Assembly (NCBI RefSeq): GCF_024611995.1
Contig: NZ_CP102509.1
Span: 1,550,001 to 1,614,000, forward strand
Direction: 5' to 3'
Source: Streptomyces sp. NBC_00162
Lineage (GTDB): Bacteria > Actinomycetota > Actinomycetes > Streptomycetales > Streptomycetaceae
Length of the DNA stretch: 64,000 bases
The notes under the pieces are model-generated. The model did no database searches and was not told the origin of the DNA. It worked only from the letters and a program-made list of their open reading frames with translations. Each line of letters begins with the position of its first letter. Position 1 is the stretch's first letter. The position numbers and the translations under genes are program-made. Shown here in pieces: positions 27,599-36,960 of the stretch.

Positions 27599-28406
27599 CC
27601 GAAGGCCCGCTCGAAGGCCTCCCGGGTCTCCGGCTTGCGGTCAAGGATCCCGAACACCACCCGGTCGAACACGCCCGCGAAGCGGTCCGCCAGCAGCCCC
27701 CGGAAGGCCTCCGCCACCACCGCGGGCTCGTTCTGGAACACCCCGCACCCCCACGCGCCGAGCACCAGGCACCGGTAGCCGTGCAGGGCGGCCACCTCCA
27801 GGACGAGCCCGGCCCGCCGTACCAGCGCCCCCGGGATCTCGGCGGCCCGCTCCGGCTCCTGGCGGCGGATCGTGCCCGCGTTCGGCGCCGGCGAGGTCAG
27901 GAAACCGACCTGGAACGGGGTCTCCAGCAGCTCGCCGCGGTCGTCGCGGAAAACGGGGACGCCGGGCGAGTGAATCACCCGGTCGGTGTAGAAGGTGCTG
28001 CGCTCCGCGCGGTGGATCTCGTAGTACTCCGGAGCCTGAAGCAGGGTCTCGTACAGGGCCGAGGCGCGGCACAGCGCCTCCTCCTGGGCCTTGGCACCGC
28101 GGACGTAGCCGCCCCCGGGATTCCGGGCCGAAGCGAAGTTCAGCACCGCCACCGGGGCGCCCTCCGCCGCGAGCCTGCGGGCTGCGACCGTACTGCTCTC
28201 CCCGGTGACCTCGACGGCCGTCTCACCCCCTCACCCGCGATCTCCCCGCCTGGAATCACCCGGTTTGGTCCATATATCCTGGTTCCTGCCTTGGCTTCCG
28301 CCAGGGCGGCGGCCAGTTCGACCCGCCGTCCCGACCGCGTCCGGTAACCGCCGGCCGCCACGATCTCCGCATTTTCCCGCGCGATCTCACGCAATCTGCT
28401 GCTCAC
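27595..28406 (-). pseudogene. TIGR02452 family, PARG-like ADP-ribose hydrolase, frameshifted
   Basis: The first part (from 28406) reads SSRLREIARENAEIVAAGGY and RIYGPNRV, the usual TIGR02452 N-terminus. The rest, in another frame, holds the macrodomain core: VAVLNFASARNPGGGYVRG, then AQEEALCRASALYETL with the catalytic Glu pair of microbial PARG, and LVLGAWGCGVFQNEP. At 28226-28230 (CCCCC on the plus strand) one extra C would fuse both parts into about 270 residues, the family length. It is probably an intact gene with a base-calling error. The enzyme would remove ADP-ribose polymers. Confidence 0.8.
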
Positions 28407-28477
28407 ACCAGCATCCTGCGCACCACGCCCCCCAGAGGTAAAAGGATTTTGCAGGCGACAGACGGGTAGGCACGGGT

Positions 28478-28499
28478 GATGTCACGAGCGATGTCACGA
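28478..28499. repeat. Direct repeat upstream of the egt operon
   Basis: GATGTCACGA occurs twice with a 12-bp period, 28-49 bases before the egtA start. Such phased repeats may bind a regulator of the ergothioneine operon, but there is no independent support. Confidence 0.4.
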
Positions 28500-28526
28500 C
28501 CGACGACAGGAGAAGAGGACCCGGTC

Positions 28527-29830
28527 ATGCCCATGAACTCACCCGCTCCCCCGCCCTCGCCCATATCCGAGAGCCAGGCCGAGGATCTGATCCACGGCAT
28601 CTGTTTCAAGACCGGCCCGCCCCGCCTCCTCGGTGCCGAGCTCGAATGGCTCGTCCTGGACGCCGAGCGGCCCGGTCGGCCCCCGTCCCCCGAGCGGCTG
28701 CACGCCGCGCACGCCGCCGCTCGCGCCCTGCCCCTGAACTCCCGGGTCACCGTCGAACCGGGCGGCCAGTTGGAGCTCAGCTCGGCCCCCGCCACCTCCC
28801 TCAGCGGCTGCGTGAACGGCCTCCAGGCCGATCTCACCGCCGTACGGGCCGCCCTGCTCGCCCAGGGCCTGGTCCTGGAGGGAAACGGCCGGGATCCGCG
28901 CCTCCCCCATCGCCGGCTGCTGGCCAGCCCGCGCTACGACGCGATGGAGGCCTACTTCGACCGCACCGGCCCGGCCGGGCGCACCATGATGCGCGCCTCC
29001 GCCTCCGTGCAGGTGTGCGTCGATGCCGGGTACGAGGAGCCCGGCGCGCTCGGCCACGGCCGGCGCTGGCGGCTCGCGCACCTGCTGGGCGCGGTCCTGG
29101 TGGCCGCGTTCGCCAACTCCGCCGTGTCCGAGGGTCCGTACGCCGGCTGGCGGTGTGCCCGCCAGGGGAACTGGGCGGACATCGACAGCCGACGCTCGCT
29201 CGCCCCGCCGCCGGACGTCCCGCCGCGGGACGGCTGGACCCGGCACGCGCTGGACACCGAGGTGATGTGCGTGCGGTCGTACGACGGCGAGCCGTGGACG
29301 ATCCCGCAGGGCCTGACCTTCCGCGACTGGCTGCGCACGGGCGGCGATCCGGCGTACCCGGGGCTGCGGCCCCCACCGCGGAGGACCTGGACTACCACCT
29401 GACCACGCTGTTCCCGCCGGTGCGGCCGCGCGGCCACCTGGAGCTGCGGATGATCGACGCGCAGCCCGGCGACGACGGCTGGCTGGTCCCGGTGGCCGTC
29501 GTGCACGCGCTGTTCGACGATCCGGAGGCCTCGGAGACCGCGTACCGGGTGACCAAGGCGCTGGCCGACACGTACGGCTCCGCACCCGCGCCCCGCAATC
29601 CGCTGTGGCGGTCCGCCGCCCGGCGCGGTCTGAGCGATCCGGAGCTGCGGGCCGCCGCCAAGGCCTGCTTCCGGGCCGCCTCCGAGGCGCTGCCCCGGCT
29701 CGGCGCGAGCGCCCACGTCCGGGAGACGGTCGGCGCCTTCACCGAGCGCTTCGTGCTGCGCGGCCGCTGCCCGGCCGACGACCCGCCACGGCTGCAGTCC
29801 GCCGGTGCCGGGAAGGAGGCCGGCCGATGA
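28527..29830 (+). pseudogene. egtA: EgtA, glutamate-cysteine ligase of ergothioneine synthesis, frameshifted
   Basis: Makes gamma-glutamylcysteine, the sulfur donor for EgtB. AGGAGAAGAGG precedes the ATG at 28527. Family motifs include RLLGAELEWLVLD, RVTVEPGGQLELSSAP, MMRASASVQVCVDAG and FANSAVSEGPYAGWRCAR. At the C run 29370-29374 the frame is lost; one more C gives [19 protein letters not shown] and continues to 29830, total about 434 residues, the family length. The restored stop overlaps egtB (ATGA). Read as a sequencing error in a working gene. Confidence 0.9.
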
Positions 29831-31139
29831 CCACCGAATCCCACCCCGGCCTGCGGGAGCGGGCGGCCGCCGCACTGACCGCCGCGCGGGCCCGGACGGC
29901 CGCGCTCACCGACCCGGTGACCGACCAGGACCTCACCGCGCAGCACTCGCCCCTGATGTCCCCGCTGGTCTGGGACCTGGCGCACATCGGGAACCAGGAG
30001 GAGCTCTGGCTGCTGGGCCGCGTCGCCGGACGCGAGTCGCTGCACCCCGAGATCAACCCCTCTACGACGCGTTCGAGCATCCCCGCTCCGAGCGGCCGAA
30101 ACTGCCGCTGCTCGGGCCCGCGGAGGCCCGCCGGTACGCGGCCGAGGTGCGCGGCCGGGTCTTCGACCTGCTGGAGCGCACCCCGCTGGAGGGCAGCGCG
30201 CTGCTCGACGACGGTTTCGCCTTCGGGATGATCGCCCAGCACGAGCAGCAGCACGACGAGACGATGCTGATCACCCATCAGCTCCGGCGGGGCGAGCCCG
30301 TGCTGACGGCTCCGGAGCCCGAGGCCCCGTACGAGGCGCCACTGGTGGCCGAAGTCCTGGTGCCGGGCGGCCCGTTCACCATGGGCACCTCCACCGAGCC
30401 GTGGTCACTGGACAACGAACGGCCCGCGCACCCCCGGGACACGGCGCCGTTCTGGATCGACACGGTGCCGGTCACCAATGCAGCGTACGAGGCGTTCATC
30501 GCGGACGGCGGTTACCGCGAGCCCCGCTGGTGGGCCGCGGCGGGCTGGCGGCAGATCCGCGAACACCACATCGAGGCACCGCTGTTCTGGCACCGGGAGG
30601 GCCCCGGGGACGGCCAGTGGCTGCGCCGCCGCTTCGGGGTGACCGAGCCGGTGCCTGGCGACGAACCGGTGCTGCACGTCAGCTGGTACGAGGCGGACGC
30701 CTATGCCCGCTGGGCGGGGCGCCGGCTGCCCACGGAGACCGAGTGGGAGAAGGCGGCGCGGCACGATCCGGCCACCGGCCGCTCGACCCGCTATCCGTGG
30801 GGTGACGCCGATCCGACGTCCGCCCACGCCAATCTGGGCCAGCGCCACCTGCGTCCGGCTCGGGCGGGCAGCTACCCGGCCGGGGCCTCCCCGCTCGGGG
30901 TGCGCCAGCTGATCGGCGACGTGTGGGAGTGGACGGCCTCCGATTTCCTGCCCTACCCGGGGTTCCGGGCCTTCCCGTACCGCGAGTACTCGGAGGTGTT
31001 CTTCGGCCCCGAGCACAAGGTGCTGCGCGGCGGTTCCTTCGCGGTCGACCCGGTGGCCTGCCGGGGCACCTTCCGCAACTGGGACCTTCCGGTGCGCCGG
31101 CAGATCTTCTCGGGCTTCCGCACCGCGAGGGACGTCTGA
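29827..31139 (+). pseudogene. egtB: EgtB, iron-dependent sulfoxide synthase, frameshifted
   Basis: Joins gamma-glutamylcysteine (or cysteine) with hercynine using O2. The N-terminal DinB-like domain gives His53 and the HX3HXE iron site (HEQQHDE, about residues 139-145); the C-terminal formylglycine-generating-enzyme-like domain runs from VPGGPFTMGTST to VLRGGSFA. At 30057-30060 (CCCC) one C is apparently missing: repair changes INPSTTR into [10 protein letters not shown] and restores a frame of about 437 residues. Its stop overlaps egtC by one base (TGATG at 31137-31141). Confidence 0.9.
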
Positions 31140-31914
31140 TGTGCCGTCATCTCGCCTACCTGGGCCCGGAGATGGCGCTCGGGCGGCTGCTGTGCGACCC
31201 AGAGCACTCGCTGGTGCACCAGTCCTGGGAACCGCGCCGCCAGCGCAGCGGCACGGTCAACGCCGACGGCTTCGGCGTCGGCTGGTACGCGGAGGGCGAC
31301 CCGGTGCCCGCGCGCTACCGCCGGGCCGGGCCGATCTGGTCCGATCTGACCTTCGCCGATCTCGCCCGCGTGGTGCGCAGCGGGGCCGCGCTGGCCGCCG
31401 TACGCGATGCCACCCGGCCCGGGGCCGACGGGGAGGCCGCGGCGGCTCCGTTCGCGGACGGGCGGTGGCTGTTCAGCCACAACGGCGCGATACGGGACTG
31501 GCCGGACGCGGCGGCCCCGCTCGCGCTCGGCCTGCCGCCCGAGGAGCTGCTCCAGTTGGAGTCGCGCACCGATTCGGCGCTGATCTGGGCGCTGGTCCTG
31601 CACCGGCTGCGGTCCGGGGAGGAGCTGGGCGCGGCGCTGGCCGGGACGGTCCTGGAGCTGGCCGCGGCCGCTCCCGGTTCGCGGCTGAACCTGCTGCTGA
31701 CGGACGGCGCGGCCATCGCCGCGACGGCCTGGGGCGATTCGCTCTGGTACCTGGTCGACGCGGATGCGCGGCGCACGGTGGTGGCGTCCGAACCGTACGA
31801 CGACGACTCCCGCTGGTACGAGGTACCCGACCGGACCCTGCTGACCGCCACCTGTACCCGGGTCGATCTGACCCCCTCAAGGAAACCCCGTCGGGGGAGA
31901 AGGAGCGCCCGTGA
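31139..31914 (+). CDS. egtC: EgtC, gamma-glutamyl-hercynylcysteine sulfoxide amidohydrolase
   Basis: About 258 residues after repair. It starts MCRHLAYLG, with Cys2 as the class II glutamine amidotransferase-type nucleophile, then NADGFGVGWY and LFSHNGAI. It removes the glutamyl group from the EgtB product. Near the end a C is apparently missing at 31872-31876; as written the protein would end PSRKPRRGRRSARE at 31918, whereas repair gives LTPLKETPSGEKERP and a stop at 31914 that overlaps the egtD GTG (GTGA). I annotate the repaired end. Confidence 0.9.
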
Positions 31915-32885
31915 GTGACTTCCAGATGACCCGGACCCTCGACGAGCACGCCGCCGAGGCGGCGCTACGCGCGGACGTGCTGCACGGGCTGACGCAGAAT
32001 CCGAAGGTGTTGCCGCCGAAGTGGTTCTACGACGCGCGGGGCAGTGAACTCTTCGAGGAGATCACCCGGTTGCCCGAGTACTACCCGACGCGCGCGGAGC
32101 GGGAGATCCTGCTCGAGCGAGCGCAGGAGATCGCCTCGGCGAGCGGGGCGCGGACGCTGGTCGAGCTGGGCTCGGGATCCTCGGAGAAGACCCGGCACCT
32201 GATCGAGGCGATGCCCGCGCTGGACACCTACATCCCGGTGGACGTGAGCGAGAGCGCCCTGGCCGGTGCGGCCGAGACGCTGCTGGCGGCTCATCCGGGG
32301 CTGCGGGTGCACGCCCTGCTGGCCGACTTCACGAGGGCGATGCAGCTGCCCGAAACGCCCGGACCCCGGCTGGTGGTGTTCCTCGGCGGCACGATCGGGA
32401 ACCTGCTGCCGCCGGACCGGGCGGTGTTCCTGGCGTCCGTACGGGCGATGCTCTCGCCCGGGGACACGCTGCTCATCGGAACGGACCTGGTCAAGGACGA
32501 GGCCGTGCTGGTGGCGGCGTACGACGACGCGCAGGGGGTGACGGCCGAGTTCAACCAGAACGTGCTGGCCGTGATCAACAGGGAGTTGGGCGCGGACTTC
32601 CACACCGCCGACTTCGCGCACGTGGCGGTGTGGAACCGGGAGCAGGAGTGGATCGAGATGCGACTGCGTGCCCGGTCGGAGCTGCTGGTGAAGATCCGGG
32701 CGCTGGATCTGGTGGTGCCGTTCGCGGCGGGTGAGGAGATCCTGACGGAGGTGTCCGCGAAGTTCCGTCAGGAGGGCGTGCGCAAGGAACTGGCATCGGC
32801 GGGGCTGGAGTTGGTCCAGTGGTGGACGGACGCGGCGGGCCGTTTCGCGCTGTCCTTGTCGGTCGCCGACGGCGCGGAGCGCTGA
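31911..32885 (+). CDS. egtD: EgtD, histidine N-alpha-trimethyltransferase
   Basis: 324 residues from GTG. Converts histidine to hercynine with three SAM. Motifs: PPKWFYDARGSELFEEITRL, the SAM site LVELGSGSSEKTRHLIEA, FLGGTIGNLLPPDR and the C-terminal WIEMRLRARS region that holds the substrate. Last gene of the egt operon. Its 3' end overlaps the convergent acyltransferase gene by 118 bases, an unusually long overlap. Confidence 0.95.
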   Translation: MSDFQMTRTLDEHAAEAALRADVLHGLTQNPKVLPPKWFYDARGSELFEEITRLPEYYPTRAEREILLERAQEIASASGARTLVELGSGSSEKTRHLIEAMPALDTYIPVDVSESALAGAAETLLAAHPGLRVHALLADFTRAMQLPETPGPRLVVFLGGTIGNLLPPDRAVFLASVRAMLSPGDTLLIGTDLVKDEAVLVAAYDDAQGVTAEFNQNVLAVINRELGADFHTADFAHVAVWNREQEWIEMRLRARSELLVKIRALDLVVPFAAGEEILTEVSAKFRQEGVRKELASAGLELVQWWTDAAGRFALSLSVADGAER

Positions 32886-33697
32886 GTCGGGATGCCGGGA
32901 AGGGACGCGGCTGAGGTGATCGCCGTCTGAGCCGCGGCCGCGAGGTCCCGCCGGTCCGCGTACCGGCCCGGCGGGATCCGCGGCAGCAGTGTGACCTCGG
33001 CCCGCACTCCCCGGGCCCGCGCGATCCGCCAGAGCGAGGCGGTCAGCGGGTCGTCCCCGACGAAGGCGGGCTCCCCGGCCGTGTCCCCGTCGCACCGCAG
33101 GTACGCGAGGCGAATGGGCTGTACGGGGACCCGCGCGTCCAGTGCCGACTGGAAGGCCGCCCTGCGGAAGGGCCCCTGGGCGCGCCCGCACCAGGTGGAG
33201 CCCTCGGGGAAGACGGTGACCCGGTCACCGGCCAGCAGCGCGCGGGTCATGGTCTCGACGGTGGCGGGCAGGGCACGGATGCGCTCGCGTTCGATGAACA
33301 GGGTCCCGGACTGTCCGGCGAGGCGGCCGAGGACCGGCCAGGCCCGGATGTCGCTCTTGGCGAGCATCCGGCAGGGCATGACGGCGGCGACGAGCGGGAT
33401 GTCCAGCCAGGAGATGTGGTTGGCGACGATCAGGCGCCCGCCGCCCTGGCCGGGGCTTCCGTGCACGGTGATGCGTATGCCGAAGGCCCGGACCAGCGCG
33501 GCCGACCAGGCCCGCACCACCGCGTGCCGGGGCCCGGCCGGCAGCAGCCGCACCGGCGGGGCGCCGAGGATCCCGGCCAGGATCAGGAACACGGCGGCAA
33601 CGAGCCGGAGCACCGCGAGCGGGATGCTCGCCGTGCGCCCCTCGTGGCCGGCGCAGGCCTCGGGGGTGCAGGGCGAGGTGGGCAGCCAGACGCTCAT
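32768..33697 (-). CDS. PlsC-type 1-acylglycerol-3-phosphate acyltransferase
   Basis: 309 residues. One or two N-terminal membrane helices (about 25-55) precede the acyltransferase motifs: catalytic NHISWLD (H-x4-D), TLFIERER, and FPEGSTW, with a PIRLAY motif. It esterifies lysophosphatidate or an ornithine-lipid precursor. The ATG overlaps the stop of the upstream GNAT gene (ATGA). The pairing recalls OlsB-OlsA of ornithine lipid synthesis. The C-terminal 35 residues lie antisense to egtD and are low in conservation. Confidence 0.85.
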   Translation of the reverse strand: MSVWLPTSPCTPEACAGHEGRTASIPLAVLRLVAAVFLILAGILGAPPVRLLPAGPRHAVVRAWSAALVRAFGIRITVHGSPGQGGGRLIVANHISWLDIPLVAAVMPCRMLAKSDIRAWPVLGRLAGQSGTLFIERERIRALPATVETMTRALLAGDRVTVFPEGSTWCGRAQGPFRRAAFQSALDARVPVQPIRLAYLRCDGDTAGEPAFVGDDPLTASLWRIARARGVRAEVTLLPRIPPGRYADRRDLAAAAQTAITSAASLPGIPTQRSAPSATDKDSAKRPAASVHHWTNSSPADASSLRTPS

Positions 33698-34540
33698 GCG
33701 CCCGGGACGAGCGAGAGGAAGTGCTTGAGGTAGCGCGGGTTCGTGCGGCGCAGGGAGAGCAGCACGTACAGGTCGGCGCAGCCGAACTCGGCGTCGAGGG
33801 CGGGCTCGCCGCAGACCCAGGCACCCAGGCGCAGGTAGCCGCGCAGCAGCGGGGGCAGTTCCATGCGGGCGGGGAAGGTGATGCCCTCGGGGTTCCAGGG
33901 GAGGTGGGGGGTGACCCGGTACTCCTGGGGGGCGGAGGCGCGGGCCAGGGCGGCCTCGCGGGTGGCGGCTGCCAGGACCCCGCCGTCGGCGAGCGGTATC
34001 GAGCAGCAGCCGGCGAGCCAGTTGTGCCCGGAGCGGTCCATGTAGCGGGCGAGGCCGGCCCAGATCAGGGCGATGACGGCGCCGTTGCGGTGGTCGGGGT
34101 GGACGCAGGAGCGGCCGACCTCCACCAGGTCGGGGCGGATGGGGGCGAGGGCGGAGAGGTCGAACTCTCCCTCGGAGTAGAGGCGCCCGGCGACGGCGGC
34201 ACGCTCCGGGGAAGCAGCCGGTAGGTGCCGACGACCTGCTCGGTCTCCTCGTCCAGGACGAGGAGGTGGTCGCAGTACGCGTCGAAGGCGTCGATGTCGA
34301 GGCCGGGCTCGGGCCCGTCCAGGCGGGCGCCGAGCTCGCCGGCGAAGACCTGGTGGCGCAGCCGCTGGGCTGCGCGCACCTCGGTCTCGTTGCGGGCGAG
34401 CCGTACGGCGTAGCGGGGGCCCTGGGCGGGGGCGGGGGCACTGCCGGTGGCGGGGGCGGTGGCGGTGCCTGTCGCGGTGACTGTTGCGCTGGCTGTGGCG
34501 GTGGGGGAAAGGGGGACGGGGACAGGGGTGCGATGGTCAT
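33694..34540 (-). pseudogene. OlsB/hemolysin-like GNAT acyltransferase, frameshifted twice
   Basis: Segments in different frames together make one protein: a Pro-rich N-terminus from the ATG at 34540 (AGGAG upstream), then VRAAQRLRHQVFAGELGARL and DHLLVLDEETEQVVGTYRLL, then LVEVGRSCVHPDHRNGAV and YLRLGAWVCGEPALDAEFGCA. This is the GNAT family that includes OlsB. A missing base at 34208-34211 (GGGG) explains one break; a second one-base loss lies somewhere in the G runs between about 34390 and 34530. The gene is coupled to the PlsC gene and likely starts acyl transfer to ornithine or a similar acceptor. Confidence 0.75.
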
Positions 34541-34728
34541 GGCGGCTCCTGATCCGGGCGCGGAGAGCCAGGCCGGCAGGTGTGCGACCTGGCTCCTTTA
34601 CTTCTTCCGTGACCGGCTGGATTCGACATGACCGCTCAGCGGCACGCGGATGTGCGGACGCTGAACTCGGTGGTGGAGCAGGTGGCGGACTCGGTGGCTC
34701 CGGGGGTGAGCGGCGGGTAAGCGGCGGC

Positions 34729-35991
34729 TCAGCGGTCGGAGCTGAGCACCTTGCTGATGGTCTCGGAGGCCGTCCGGGCGGCCTGCTTCGGGTCCTGCCC
34801 GGTCAGGACGGCCGTCATGAAGGGCTTGATCGGGTTCTTCGCCTCGATCTCGGCCCAGCGGGCGGACTTCGGGGTGGCCCGGCCCTGGGCGGCGCCCACG
34901 GCCATGGTGGCGGCGCCCTCGTTGCCCTCGACCACGTGCGCGAGGGTGGTCTTGTTCGGTACGTAGCTCATCGTGCGGGCGAGCTCGGTCTGCCACCTCT
35001 CGCTGACCAGGGCCGTGATCACGTCGACCGCGTTCCTGCGCTGCTTCGTGCGCTCCGGGATGATCAGGTCCGAGCCGCCGGTGAACACGGCGCCCGCCTT
35101 GTCGGAGGTCTTGCCGGGGATGGGGAAGTAGCCGAGCTTGCCCTTGAGGGCGGGGTTGGCGGCCTCGATCTCGGCGACCTGGCCGGGCGGGGCGATGATC
35201 TGGGCGACCTCGCCGCGGGCGAACACCTCCGACTGCGGGGGCGTCTCCTCGTCCGCGTCCTTGGGCCCGTCGCCGAGGGCCTGGAGCTGCTTGTAGAACT
35301 CCATGCCGGCCAGGGCCTTCTCGTCGTCGAGGCTGCCGACCCACCGGCTGCCGGTCTCGACGGCGAGGTCGCCGCCCTCGTCCCAGATGAAGCCGGCGAG
35401 GACGTACCAGTTCTGGCCGGCCAGGTAGATGCCCTGCTGCTCCGCCTTGTCGAGCTTCTGGGTGGCCTGGACCCACTCGGCGCGGTTCCTGGGGGTGTTC
35501 TTGATCCCGGAGTTCGCGAAGAGTTCCTTGTTGTAGATCACCACCCGGTTGGCGGCGTACCAGGGGACTCCGTACTGGGCGCCGTCGATGCTTCCCGGGT
35601 CGGAGAGGCCCTTGAGCCAGTCCTTGCTGCCCCATTCGCGCAGCCCTTCGAGGGTGAGCTCGGAGAGGCCGCCGGTCTCGATGTACTGGGCGACCTGGGT
35701 GTTGCCGACCTCGATGACGTCGGCGCTCTCCTTGCTCCTGCCCTCCAGCACGGCGTTGACCTTCTCGCCGATGCCCGTCCACTCCTGGATCCTGACGTCC
35801 AGGTCGACGCCGGGGTGCTCCTGCTCGAAGGACGCGGTGAACTTCCCGATGAAGTCTTCCGAGGCGCTGCCCTTCATCAGCCAGAGGGTCACCTTCTGCG
35901 CACCTCCGGCCGGGTCACCCGACTGGCCGCAGCCCGTCAGGGCGGTCACGGCGGCAAGGGCGGTACACACGGCAAGGAAGCGCATCTTCAC
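34729..35991 (-). CDS. Extracellular solute-binding lipoprotein, sugar ABC type
   Basis: 420 residues from GTG. A lipoprotein signal (FLAVCTALAAVTALTGCG, lipobox LTGC, Cys about 21) is followed by a family 1 solute-binding protein: VTLWLMKGSASEDFIGKF, GVPWYAANRVVIYNKELF, GGSDLIIPERTKQRRNAVDV. These bind oligosaccharides for ABC import. No permease or ATPase genes adjoin, so it would share a transporter encoded elsewhere. A DasR-like palindrome lies 41 bases upstream. Confidence 0.9.
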   Translation of the reverse strand: MKMRFLAVCTALAAVTALTGCGQSGDPAGGAQKVTLWLMKGSASEDFIGKFTASFEQEHPGVDLDVRIQEWTGIGEKVNAVLEGRSKESADVIEVGNTQVAQYIETGGLSELTLEGLREWGSKDWLKGLSDPGSIDGAQYGVPWYAANRVVIYNKELFANSGIKNTPRNRAEWVQATQKLDKAEQQGIYLAGQNWYVLAGFIWDEGGDLAVETGSRWVGSLDDEKALAGMEFYKQLQALGDGPKDADEETPPQSEVFARGEVAQIIAPPGQVAEIEAANPALKGKLGYFPIPGKTSDKAGAVFTGGSDLIIPERTKQRRNAVDVITALVSERWQTELARTMSYVPNKTTLAHVVEGNEGAATMAVGAAQGRATPKSARWAEIEAKNPIKPFMTAVLTGQDPKQAARTASETISKVLSSDR

Positions 35992-36031
35992 GAAAGGTCA
36001 CCTTCTGGGGACGGATCTCGGATGGCTTGAA

Positions 36032-36047
36032 ATTGGCATAGACCAAT
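36032..36047. promoter_or_regulatory. DasR-like (dre) operator upstream of the solute-binding protein
   Basis: ATTGGCATAGACCAAT has outer arms ATTGG/CCAAT and the TAGACCA half-site of the GntR-family DasR consensus (ACTGGTCTAGACCACT), with four differences. It sits 41-56 bases before the gene start, where dre sites of sugar-uptake genes lie. Control by aminosugar phosphates is inferred. Confidence 0.5.
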
Positions 36048-36157
36048 AGGCGGGTCAAGGGCCTTTCGCTCGGGACTGTTCACGCAAAGTTCGCGGAGCC
36101 GGACTTACTGGGGCACCGTAGAACGAGGCAAAAGCCACCCAGCGTCGGGAGACCCCC

Positions 36158-36373
36158 ATGTCCAATCACACGTACCGGGTGACCGAAATCGTCGGCACCT
36201 CCCATGAGGGCATCGATCAGGCCATCCGCAACGGGATCGCCCGTGCGGGCCAGACCGTGCGCAATCTCGACTGGTTCGAGGTCGTCCAGGTGCGCGGGCA
36301 CCTCGAGAACGGCGAGATCGCCCACTACCAGGTGGGGCTCAAGGTCGGCTTCCGCCTCGACGGCGAGGACTGA
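36158..36373 (+). CDS. Dodecin, flavin-storage protein
   Basis: 71 residues, full length for the family. HTYRVTEIVGTSHEGIDQAI, NLDWFEVVQVRGHLENGEI with the flavin-stacking Trp, and HYQVGLKVGFRL give the single helix on a three-stranded sheet. Twelve subunits make a hollow sphere that binds riboflavin/FMN. Its ATG is close behind GGGAGACCCCC. Monocistronic, with a terminator after it. Confidence 0.95.
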   Translation: MSNHTYRVTEIVGTSHEGIDQAIRNGIARAGQTVRNLDWFEVVQVRGHLENGEIAHYQVGLKVGFRLDGED

Positions 36374-36385
36374 CCCGGGCGTTCA

Positions 36386-36407
36386 CCCGGGGCGCGCTCG
36401 CCCCGGG
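36386..36407. terminator. Hairpin terminator between dodecin and HAD genes
   Basis: CCCGGGGCG and CGCCCCGGG form a 9-bp stem with a 4-base loop, directly after the dodecin stop and facing the convergent HAD gene. Confidence 0.75.
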
Positions 36408-36421
36408 CCTTCCGGCCGTGC

Positions 36422-36913
36422 TCAGGTCCGCCCTTCGCCCTCCTGGGCGGCCTTGAGCTCCGGTGCCTCCGCCGCCCAGTCGGCGAGGACCACCCGGAAA
36501 CCGGCGGCGCGGGCGGCCTGGCAGACCAGTTCGTCGTCGTCCACGAGCATGCGCACCTCCCGGCCCCGGGCGATCCGCTTCAGCACCTCCAGCTTGGTCG
36601 TCCGGGCCGGGCGCCGGTCCTGGTTCCCGCGCATCCACACCCGGCCCTCGGGCAGCCCGTGCCGCGTGAGCCAGTCCACGGTGTCCGCCCGGCACCGCTC
36701 CGGGCGCCCGGTCAGGTAGACCACCTCGCAGTCGGCCGCGCTCTCCACCGCCAGGGTCACCCCGCGCCCCAGCGGCGGATCGGCCGGCGCCGCACCGAAG
36801 AAGCCGCTCCAGTCGCGGGGACGGCGCTCCAGGAAGTGCTGGCGGTGGCCGGTGTCCGCCAGGGTGTTGTCGATGTCGAAGACGGCCAGCGGCCGGTGGG
36901 TGTTCTCAGTCAT
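36422..36913 (-). CDS. HAD-superfamily phosphatase, polynucleotide-kinase-like
   Basis: 163 residues. The catalytic DxD is in LAVFDIDNTLADTGHRQHFL; motif II is VVYLTGRPERCR and the acidic motif III is MLVDDDELVCQAA. The TGRPERCR motif and small size resemble the phosphatase part of T4 polynucleotide kinase-type proteins. There is no kinase domain. It is divergent from the LLM oxidoreductase with 47 bases between starts. Confidence 0.85.
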   Translation of the reverse strand: MTENTHRPLAVFDIDNTLADTGHRQHFLERRPRDWSGFFGAAPADPPLGRGVTLAVESAADCEVVYLTGRPERCRADTVDWLTRHGLPEGRVWMRGNQDRRPARTTKLEVLKRIARGREVRMLVDDDELVCQAARAAGFRVVLADWAAEAPELKAAQEGEGRT

Positions 36914-36960
36914 CCCGCAACCCTAGGGAATCCTCGCGGGCCCCCGGCGTTGAGACCTGT

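Noticed and set aside
32768..34540. Single 590-codon frame joining a Pro-rich protein to the PlsC acyltransferase
   Set aside because: Chance continuity: the central part reads out-of-frame GNAT sequence. The PlsC gene starts at its own ATG at 33697, overlapping the GNAT stop.
34628..34720. 30-codon plus-strand frame in the gap upstream of the GNAT gene
   Set aside because: No ribosome binding site, no recognisable homology, and short enough to be chance.
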